This document shows, one piece after another, positions 58,015-64,000 of a DNA stretch of 64,000 nt. Origin of the DNA: Staphylococcus simulans. Its GTDB lineage: Bacteria > Bacillota > Bacilli > Staphylococcales > Staphylococcaceae. Every line of letters starts with the position of its first letter. Position 1 is the stretch's first letter. The notes below the pieces were generated by a model that ran no database searches, was not told the origin of the DNA, and was given only the letters and a program-made list of their open reading frames with translations. The DNA lies in contig NZ_MRZJ01000004.1 in the NCBI RefSeq assembly GCF_002994445.1, positions 62,001 through 126,000 of the forward strand. The letters run 5' to 3'. The translations under genes were made by a program, and so were the position numbers.

Positions 58015-58958
58015 GATGTAAGATCCACCTTTTCAATTGTTATTTGATTACTGAATTTTTCGAAATTATTTAAATCAATGTGTCCAGTTCTTGCTTCTAA
58101 CGCATTAGAGATACCTGCTGCCATAGAATAAGCAGAAGATTCTTTAATTGAAGCATCTTTAGAGATACCGTAGCAGAAGCCTGCTAAACTGCTGTCGCCT
58201 GAACCAACTGGGTTCACTGCAACAACTTTAGGAATATCAATATTAAAGACTTGTTGTTCGTAGCGTAACAACGCACCATTTTTACCTAAAGATAATAAGA
58301 TATATGGAATGTGTGTTAAGCTGTCGTCTAATAATTGATTCGCTAAGTCGATACTGTCTGAATTCGTAATTGCTTTAATCTCTTCATCGTTCGGTTTGAT
58401 CAAAAGAGGAGGGCAATGTTTTGAATGATTAACAGTATAGTTTAATACTTTGCCAGAAGTATCTAAGCAAACTGGAATGTTTTGTTCTTTAGCGACTTCT
58501 AATAATTTAACGTAGTAGTCTTCAGGGAATCCTTTTGGCAGACTTCCTGAAATCGTTACTAAATCAAAGTCAGAGATAATCGTATTGAAATGTTCTAAAA
58601 AGCGTACTTGAATTTCTTCAGGCTGTAATGCGCCGCTTTCTAAGATTTCAGTTTGAGTATTTTCGCTTGTTACGGCAATACATAGACGAGTTGAAGCAGG
58701 AGAAACAGTGAAATCATGTTTGATATGTGTTTCATCCAAATTGTTTGTTAACCACTCGCCGAATTTACCGCCGATAATTCCTGTACATGTAACATCAATA
58801 CCTAGTTCACTTGCCACACGTGCGACGTTGATACCTTTACCGCCAGCTGATTTAAAATCTTCTGAAGCACGTTGAACTGAATTGATTTCAAAGTTGTCTA
58901 AAGGATAGTTGATATCAATTGCAGGATTTAATGTAACGGTTAATAATTTGAAAGCCAT
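58011..58958 (-). CDS. lacC: Tagatose-6-phosphate kinase
   Basis: A 315-residue PfkB-family kinase making tagatose-1,6-bisphosphate. N-terminal signature [16 protein letters not shown]-terminal ATP/anion-hole signature [16 protein letters not shown] with catalytic Asp. It overlaps lacB by one base (TAATG). Confidence 0.95.
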   Translation of the reverse strand: MAFKLLTVTLNPAIDINYPLDNFEINSVQRASEDFKSAGGKGINVARVASELGIDVTCTGIIGGKFGEWLTNNLDETHIKHDFTVSPASTRLCIAVTSENTQTEILESGALQPEEIQVRFLEHFNTIISDFDLVTISGSLPKGFPEDYYVKLLEVAKEQNIPVCLDTSGKVLNYTVNHSKHCPPLLIKPNDEEIKAITNSDSIDLANQLLDDSLTHIPYILLSLGKNGALLRYEQQVFNIDIPKVVAVNPVGSGDSSLAGFCYGISKDASIKESSAYSMAAGISNALEARTGHIDLNNFEKFSNQITIEKVDLTS

Positions 58959-59473
58959 TAGTCGTGGTATTCTCCGTTATTCCATTTTGTAAGGAAATCA
59001 TCAAACATATCTGGTGAATAATGAACATCTTCAGGTTTTAATGTTTCATCCATAGCTTTGATGATGGCATCTTTTTCTGGAGTTGGTTCATATTCTGTTT
59101 CAGCGAATGTATCAACGATATTTTTAATTAAGTCTACACCAGTAACCATACCGCCGGCAGCGATAACATTACAGTTGTATTCAGATCTTGCTAAACGCGC
59201 GCTTGTTGCATCACGAACTAAAGCAACACGTGTACCAGGAACTTTTGTAGCACTTGCACTGATACCTACACCAGTACCGCATAATGCAACACCAAAGTCT
59301 ACTTCGCCTGTAGCTACTAAATGACCGATACGTGTACCATAGATAGGGTAGTGTGTACGTACATAGTCATATGTTCCTACATCGATAACTTCATGTCCGT
59401 TATTTTTTAAATAAGTAGCAACTTCTGCTTTAATATTTGTAACAATATGGTCACAACCAATAGCGATTTTCAT
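58958..59473 (-). CDS. lacB: Galactose-6-phosphate isomerase subunit B
   Basis: A 171-residue RpiB-fold subunit: GCDHIVTNIK at the N-terminus and the active-site loop ALCGTGVGISASATKVPGTRVALV. With LacA it converts galactose-6-phosphate to tagatose-6-phosphate. AGGAGG precedes the ATG. Confidence 0.96.
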   Translation of the reverse strand: MKIAIGCDHIVTNIKAEVATYLKNNGHEVIDVGTYDYVRTHYPIYGTRIGHLVATGEVDFGVALCGTGVGISASATKVPGTRVALVRDATSARLARSEYNCNVIAAGGMVTGVDLIKNIVDTFAETEYEPTPEKDAIIKAMDETLKPEDVHYSPDMFDDFLTKWNNGEYHD

Positions 59474-59490
59474 AATTTAATATCCTCCTA

Positions 59491-59922
59491 TTAACATAAA
59501 GAATTTAACATATCTACTCTGATTTGATGACGTCCAGCGTCATATCCTGCTTTTAAGAATGCTTTAACACAGTTTAATGCATTCAATTTACCAACTACTT
59601 CGCTTCCTAATACGATAACGTTTGTATTGTTGTGTCTGTGAGTCATTTTAGCTGATTGCTCATCAGATACAGTTGCTGCGATGATATTTTTTTGTTTGTT
59701 CGCAAAGTTGAAAGGTGCAATACCGTAATTATCAATGATAATTGCTTTAGTACCTTCGTGTTCTTGAACATATTTAGTAACCTCAAATGTAATTTCAGCA
59801 ATGTTAGTTGCTTTGCTGTTTACAGATAAGTCCTCGATTTCGTACTCAGCATCTGCTAAAGATTTTAGAATGAAATCTTTTAATTCTTTTGACTGTGAAT
59901 CACTATGAATAACAATAGACAT
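59491..59922 (-). CDS. lacA: Galactose-6-phosphate isomerase subunit A
   Basis: A 143-residue RpiB-fold partner of LacB, starting MSIVIHSDSQSKELKDF. The ORF is open 58 codons further upstream, but that part overlaps the promoter and operator. AGGAGG lies correctly before the ATG at 59922. Confidence 0.95.
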   Translation of the reverse strand: MSIVIHSDSQSKELKDFILKSLADAEYEIEDLSVNSKATNIAEITFEVTKYVQEHEGTKAIIIDNYGIAPFNFANKQKNIIAATVSDEQSAKMTHRHNNTNVIVLGSEVVGKLNALNCVKAFLKAGYDAGRHQIRVDMLNSLC

Positions 59923-59934
59923 AATAAATCCTCC

Positions 59935-59959
59935 TGTTCGAAAATGTTTTATTTTGTGC
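59935..59959 (-). promoter_or_regulatory. Triple 10-bp repeat operator (candidate LacR site), lacA
   Basis: On the minus strand GCACA, AAACA and GAACA start exactly 10 bp apart (59955-59959, 59945-59949, 59935-59939), beginning 8 nt after the -10 and ending at the ribosome binding site. Same spacing as at lacF. Confidence 0.6.
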
Positions 59960-59967
59960 TTATTTAA

Positions 59968-59996
59968 AATATACACTTTAGAGGATAATCTGTCAA
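59968..59996 (-). promoter_or_regulatory. Promoter of lacABCD
   Basis: On the minus strand TTGACA (59991-59996), 17-nt spacer, TATATT (59968-59973). Confidence 0.75.
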
Positions 59997-60090
59997 TTTG
60001 ATAGATTGTTAAAAATGAGTAAAGATGTTGATAATAGGGGATATTCAAGTCATTGATATGAAAATTTTCATGAATTAGACAAAATAAAAA

Positions 60091-60110
60091 ACGCACATTT
60101 TTATGTGCGT
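60091..60110 (-). terminator. Terminator of lacR
   Basis: Stem ACGCACAT / ATGTGCGT with a 4-nt loop, followed on the minus strand by TTTTTATTTTG. It separates lacR from lacABCD. Confidence 0.8.
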
Positions 60111-60126
60111 TTGTGTTCGTTTAGGG

Positions 60127-60876
60127 TTATAGAATTTCTGTAATTGCGCTGTATTTTTGTGTCAGCGGTTGTGTTATTGCGTCATCTGTAATAATCGCAT
60201 CAATCGCATTTAGTTTATAGAAGACAGTGAAAGCGCGTGTGTTGAATTTTGAACTATCTGAAACCAGATATTTCTTAGTGGAACGATTCAATACAATTTC
60301 ATTTGCTTTGCCTTCTTCTTCGTTTGCTGTGGTCGCATCATTATCGCTGATGCCATTCACACCGATAAATGCTTTATCTATATGCAGCTGTTCTAACATC
60401 GTGTTAGCAAGCTGACCGATAAAGGAACCGGTCTTCTTACGGTAGCGGCCGCCGATTAATACGATATCCATATGTTCAAGTGTTTCGTATTGCTCAAAGA
60501 TGTATAGTGAATTTGTAATAATACGAAGGTGCATATGCTTAATAAAAGGGAAGATTGCTTCATTAGTCGTTCCTGATCCGATGAAAATAGTATCTTCGTT
60601 TTGAATTAAGTGACTGGCTTTTTCAGCAATCATACGCTTTTTATCACTATGAAGTGCTTTTTTCTCATCGTTGGCCAATTCATTATAGAAGGTGTGCATA
60701 AGGACTGCACCGCCATGTACACGCACGAGGAGTGCTTTGTTTTCTAATTCTTTTAAATCACGTCTTATCGTCATAGGTGCGACATTCATAGCGTCAGATA
60801 ATTCGCTCACACTGACACTGCCGTTTTCTTTCAGGCTTTTTAATATTTTTTGATGTCGTGCTTCTTTTAAATTCAA
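60127..60876 (-). CDS. lacR: Lactose phosphotransferase system repressor (DeoR family)
   Basis: A 249-residue DeoR-type repressor. Winged-helix N-terminus (RHQKILKSLKENGSVSVSEL, then MNVAPMTIRRDLKELENK); C-terminal sugar-phosphate sensor with IFIGSGTTNEAI and GVNGISDNDATTANEEEG. In staphylococci tagatose-6-phosphate is the inducer. TTG start with a weak AGG upstream. It should act on the 10-bp-repeat operators at lacA and lacF. Confidence 0.92.
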   Translation of the reverse strand: MNLKEARHQKILKSLKENGSVSVSELSDAMNVAPMTIRRDLKELENKALLVRVHGGAVLMHTFYNELANDEKKALHSDKKRMIAEKASHLIQNEDTIFIGSGTTNEAIFPFIKHMHLRIITNSLYIFEQYETLEHMDIVLIGGRYRKKTGSFIGQLANTMLEQLHIDKAFIGVNGISDNDATTANEEEGKANEIVLNRSTKKYLVSDSSKFNTRAFTVFYKLNAIDAIITDDAITQPLTQKYSAITEIL

Positions 60877-60952
60877 TATAAATCACAACCTGGCTATTAA
60901 TTTCAACTTTGTAATTATTATAGCATACAAGCAATGTTTGAATATGCAGGGA

Positions 60953-61861
60953 CTATTTTGCGTGTGCTAATGCATCATAGAATAAGCGTTTGAATTTGCT
61001 TTTGTCTACAGCTAATACAACAGTCACAGGCTTTTCATCCGCATTATAATCTACCACTGTAGCACCTCTGGTATGCTCACCATTTAATTCGATATCTACA
61101 TGTGCGTCTGCTGTCTTAAAGTCATCTGAATGCAAGAGGTATAACATAGTATAAGCATCATAAACAGCTAGGCCGCTGTCGAACTCATCTCCATGATAAT
61201 GATTGAACATATGATACAGCATATCAGTCGTTTTATTGATAGACTTCAATTCCTCGATTGCTGAGCTTGAAAGGCTGGCACCTCTTGCAACATCCAAGCC
61301 TACCATCGTGATAGGGAGGCCAGCATTAAAAACAATGTCTGCTGCTTCAGGATCACAGTAAATATTGAATTCAGCAGCAGGTGTGACGTTGCCTCGACCA
61401 GCACTGCCGCCCATCAGTACAATCTCTTTTACATTTGTTTTAACTTCTGGATACGTTTTAAATAACAAAGCTATATTTGTCAGCGGACCGATCGGTACAA
61501 TAGTAATCGGTGTATCAGCATTTAAAAGTGTCTCTTTCATTGCTTGAATGGCTGAATTAGATGACAGTAATGACGGGTCTGGTTCAGGCAGTTTATAACC
61601 GCCCATACCAGTTTCGCCATGGACATGAGAGGCATCAATAGGGTTGTTAATCAAAGGTGCAGCTGCGCCTCTATGTACAGGAACTTCGCTATTAAAGAAT
61701 CCTTTTAGCTGCAATGCATTGCGTGTTGTTTTATCTATATTGACATTGCCATGTACAGTAGAAATCATTTTAACATCTATTTCAGGGTGATTGAGTGCGA
61801 TACTGATAGCGGCCGCATCATCAATACCTGGGTCTGTATCTAAAATAATTGGAATAGTCAT
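60953..61861 (-). CDS. Inosine-uridine-type nucleoside hydrolase
   Basis: A 302-residue nucleoside N-ribohydrolase. The calcium-binding signature DTDPGIDDAAAI is at residues 8-19; GPLTNIALL, MGGSAGRGNVTPAAEFNIYCDPEAA and a C-terminal DAYTMLYLL complete the site. It releases bases from ribonucleosides; exact specificity is not evident. AGGAGG precedes the ATG. It lies 76 bp upstream of lacR on the same strand without an obvious terminator between. Confidence 0.9.
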   Translation of the reverse strand: MTIPIILDTDPGIDDAAAISIALNHPEIDVKMISTVHGNVNIDKTTRNALQLKGFFNSEVPVHRGAAAPLINNPIDASHVHGETGMGGYKLPEPDPSLLSSNSAIQAMKETLLNADTPITIVPIGPLTNIALLFKTYPEVKTNVKEIVLMGGSAGRGNVTPAAEFNIYCDPEAADIVFNAGLPITMVGLDVARGASLSSSAIEELKSINKTTDMLYHMFNHYHGDEFDSGLAVYDAYTMLYLLHSDDFKTADAHVDIELNGEHTRGATVVDYNADEKPVTVVLAVDKSKFKRLFYDALAHAK

Positions 61862-61947
61862 TACTATATCCTCCTTATATTCATTTAATAGGTTACTCTC
61901 ATATTCTATAATCCTTCAGCTTATTAGTCTAAATTTATGTATAAAAA

Positions 61948-61974
61948 AACTGGCAGGGGAGAACCCTGCCAGTT
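61948..61974 (-). terminator. Terminator of the qox operon
   Basis: Stem AACTGGCAGGG / CCCTGCCAGTT followed on the minus strand by TTTTTATAC. Confidence 0.85.
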
Positions 61975-61998
61975 TTGTGCATCATATATGCAATGCTA

Positions 61999-62289
61999 TT
62001 ACATATGAGCACTGTGTCCGCCGACCATAACCCAATAAGAACCGATAATAGTTACTAGGGTAATGATAATGGCGAAGATAACTTTGAATAATTGTGTGCG
62101 TCCGTCGCGACCTTCAGTTAAGTGCATGAACATTAACAATTGAAGTGCTGCTTGGATAAACGCGAATCCAAAGATAATTGTAATCTTAGCATTAAGTGTC
62201 AATGATGTGTAAAGAGTCACGAAAACTGCTAATAGTGTCAAGACAATTGAGGCAATAAAGCCGACTGTGTGTTTTGCTATTGTACTCAT
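61999..62289 (-). CDS. qoxD: Quinol oxidase subunit IV
   Basis: A 96-residue protein with three membrane helices of the cytochrome aa3/bo quinol oxidase subunit IV family ([21 protein letters not shown]). Last gene of the qox operon; its ATG overlaps the qoxC stop by 4 bp. Confidence 0.95.
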   Translation of the reverse strand: MSTIAKHTVGFIASIVLTLLAVFVTLYTSLTLNAKITIIFGFAFIQAALQLLMFMHLTEGRDGRTQLFKVIFAIIITLVTIIGSYWVMVGGHSAHM

Positions 62290-62888
62290 CCGCTATACAC
62301 CATCCCTATCATGTATACTGCAGTGAAGATGAAGACCCAAACAACATCTAAGAAGTGCCAGTATAAACTTACTATAAATAATTTAGGCGCATTGTCTGTA
62401 TTAAGTCCGCGTCTTGCAACTTGGATTAATAAACAGATTACCCAACCGATACCTAATGAAACGTGGGCACCGTGTGTTCCTAACAAGATGAAGAAACTAG
62501 ACCAGTAAGAACCGATTTGAGGTGTTACACCCTCATGAGCATAATGTGCGAATTCGTAAATTTCTAAAGCTACGAATAACACACCAAGCAATACTGTGAT
62601 AATCATCCAGATCATCATTAATTTTTGCTTTTCTTGTCTCATATAATAAATTGAAATACCACAAGTATATGAACTGATTAATAACGCGAATGTCATTAAT
62701 AAGATAAGCGGTAATTCGAATAAATCAGTTGTAAGCATATTTGCGTAATCGCCACCATGCTGCATGATAAGCAATGTAGCAAATAGAGTACCGAATAAAG
62801 AGAATTCAGCTGTTAGGAAGATCCAAAAGCCAAACTTATTTACTTCACCTTCATGCGATTGTGCATCAATTGTTTTTGTATCATGCAT
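62286..62888 (-). CDS. qoxC: Quinol oxidase subunit III
   Basis: A 200-residue five-helix subunit III ([50 protein letters not shown]). The frame is open to 62924, but GGGAGG is 9 nt from the ATG at 62888, which gives the expected length and an 8-bp overlap with qoxB. Confidence 0.95.
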   Translation of the reverse strand: MHDTKTIDAQSHEGEVNKFGFWIFLTAEFSLFGTLFATLLIMQHGGDYANMLTTDLFELPLILLMTFALLISSYTCGISIYYMRQEKQKLMMIWMIITVLLGVLFVALEIYEFAHYAHEGVTPQIGSYWSSFFILLGTHGAHVSLGIGWVICLLIQVARRGLNTDNAPKLFIVSLYWHFLDVVWVFIFTAVYMIGMVYSG

Positions 62889-64000
62889 GACTCTCAGCCT
62901 CCCGTTCTTTTTCACGAGCTTCACGAAGTTTTGCTTCAGTAGCAGCTACTTCAGAAGCTGGGATATAGTAACCATGGTCGACTTGGAAACTTCTGTAAAC
63001 CATAGTGCCTAAAGTACCGATTAAGCAGATAATTGCAGGTACGATAGTTTCAAATGTTAAGAAGAATGAACCTACAGTTAAGAAGATAGCCATAAAGAAT
63101 CCGACAGGTGTGTTGTTAGGCATGTGGATGTCTTTATAATTATGGTTATCTAAATAGTGACGGCCTTGTTTCTTCATGTCTACGAATGTATCTAAATCAT
63201 CCCAGTCTGGAGTGATTGCGAAGTTGTACACTGGTGGAATTGAAGAAGCTGTACTCCACTCAAGTGAACGTCCGATACCCCATGAGTCGCCAGTAGCGAT
63301 ACGTGGTTCTTTAAGGTGACTGTATACGATGTTGACTACTAAGAATAAGAAGCCGATTGACATCAGTAAAGCACCGATTGTAGAAATTACGTTTAACATG
63401 AACCAACCGTCTGATGGCATGTAAGTGTATAAACGACGTGGCATACCATCTAAACCAAGAATGAATTGTGGCATGAAACAAACGTTGAATCCGATTACGA
63501 ATAACCAGAAGAACGGAATGTTCAAGCGTTCATTCAATTTGTAACCCATCATCTTAGGATACCAGAAGATAAGTGCTGCTAAACAAGCGAACACAACACC
63601 ACAAACTAATGTGTAGTGGAAGTGGGCTACTAAGAAGTACGTATTATGGTACTGATAGTCTGTTGAAGCCATTGCTAACATTACCCCTGTTACCCCACCG
63701 ATTGTGAACGTTGGGATGAACGCTAATGAGAATAGCATTGGCGATTCGAAAGAAATTCGACCTTGGTATAGCGTAGCTAACCAGTTGAATATTTTAACAC
63801 CGGTAGGCACAGCGATTAACATTGTTGAGATTGAGAAGAATGAGTTGATTAATGGACCATTACCCATAGTGAAGAAATGGTGAACCCATACTAAGAAACT
63901 CAAGAATGCGATTGCTGATGTTGCCCAAATCATACTCTTATGACCGAATAAGTGTTTACGTGCGAACGTTGAGATAATGTCTGAGAAAATACCGAATGCT
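62881..64000 (-). CDS. qoxB: Quinol oxidase subunit I, C-terminal part (truncated by window end)
   Basis: About 373 of the usual roughly 660 residues; the frame runs open through the right edge. This is the heme-copper subunit of the menaquinol oxidase. Visible are [35 protein letters not shown], the heme-ligand histidines in [18 protein letters not shown] and the charged C-terminal tail. The N-terminal half and qoxA lie outside the window. Confidence 0.95.
   Translation of the reverse strand, partial: AFGIFSDIISTFARKHLFGHKSMIWATSAIAFLSFLVWVHHFFTMGNGPLINSFFSISTMLIAVPTGVKIFNWLATLYQGRISFESPMLFSLAFIPTFTIGGVTGVMLAMASTDYQYHNTYFLVAHFHYTLVCGVVFACLAALIFWYPKMMGYKLNERLNIPFFWLFVIGFNVCFMPQFILGLDGMPRRLYTYMPSDGWFMLNVISTIGALLMSIGFLFLVVNIVYSHLKEPRIATGDSWGIGRSLEWSTASSIPPVYNFAITPDWDDLDTFVDMKKQGRHYLDNHNYKDIHMPNNTPVGFFMAIFLTVGSFFLTFETIVPAIICLIGTLGTMVYRSFQVDHGYYIPASEVAATEAKLREAREKEREAESHA

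Noticed and set aside
60059-60070. Perfect palindrome TGAAAATTTTCA between lacR and lacA as a cre site
   Set aside because: It lacks the central CG of the CcpA consensus and is two bases short; likely a chance AT-rich palindrome.
59923-60096. N-terminal extension of lacA of 58 codons
   Set aside because: It runs through the lacA promoter and 10-bp repeats, is unlike any LacA, and AGGAGG fits the ATG at 59922.

Overview
The window is a chromosomal segment of a low-GC Gram-positive coccus, almost certainly a non-aureus Staphylococcus. Its backbone reads like the region around the S. aureus atl and qox loci: a UgtP-LtaA lipoteichoic acid pair, murE with the L-lysine DNPA motif, prfC, a TerC protein, an HtrA-like protease, KtrD, ComK, LplA, the menaquinone cluster, a bifunctional Atl autolysin, an LCP protein, FmtA-like proteins and finally qoxDCB. 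The low-GC codon use and strong AGGAGG-type ribosome binding sites fit this genus. The exact species cannot be named from the sequence alone.

Layout. 0.07-8.5 kb: an MFS carrier, an AI-2E-type membrane protein, an AgcS amino acid:sodium symporter with a near-perfect cre site, the YjcH/YjcG-like pair, and ltaA-ugtP on the minus strand. 8.9-16.5 kb (plus strand): murE, a small conserved gene, prfC, a manganese-type yybP-ykoY riboswitch with its terminator upstream of terC, the HtrA-like protease and ktrD. 16.6-23.6 kb: a complete, tightly overlapping minus-strand histidine operon hisZGDCBHAF(IE), with a CodY-box-like sequence at its promoter. 23.8-24.7 kb: an AT-rich decayed module with a small intact ORF, next to tRNA-Ser(GCU) and tRNA-Asn(GUU). 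25.2-29.5 kb: comK, an IDEAL protein, lplA, YkvS/CPBP-like, TM2 and GNAT genes. 29.6-35.4 kb: menA divergent from menFDHB. 35.7-39.2 kb: two MarR-type regulators, an aminotransferase and a membrane acyltransferase. 39.3-50.2 kb: atl, a GNAT protein, a DUF2538 protein, an LCP ligase, pgcA and a tandem pair of FmtA-like serine hydrolases.

50.3-61.9 kb is the most plastic part. It holds a PepSY lipoprotein, then lactose/tagatose-6-phosphate genes split into two convergent blocks: lacFEG on plus, and lacR plus lacABCD on minus. An arsenic operon (arsRBC, with arsR frameshifted) sits between the two blocks, and a nucleoside hydrolase follows lacR. Both lac blocks carry the same promoter geometry: a near-consensus promoter, 8 nt, then three half-sites repeated every 10 bp. 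This predicts one shared LacR operator design despite the split. The right edge holds qoxD, qoxC and the C-terminal part of qoxB, truncated by the window end.

Functionally, LacFE imports and phosphorylates lactose, LacG splits it, and LacAB, LacC and LacD carry galactose-6-P to triose phosphates. PgcA and UgtP feed glycolipid anchor synthesis for lipoteichoic acid, which LtaA exports. Atl, the LCP protein and the FmtA-like proteins act on wall and teichoic acids. Menaquinone from MenA/FDHB is the quinol substrate of the Qox oxidase. No CRISPR array, prophage or intact insertion sequence was seen.
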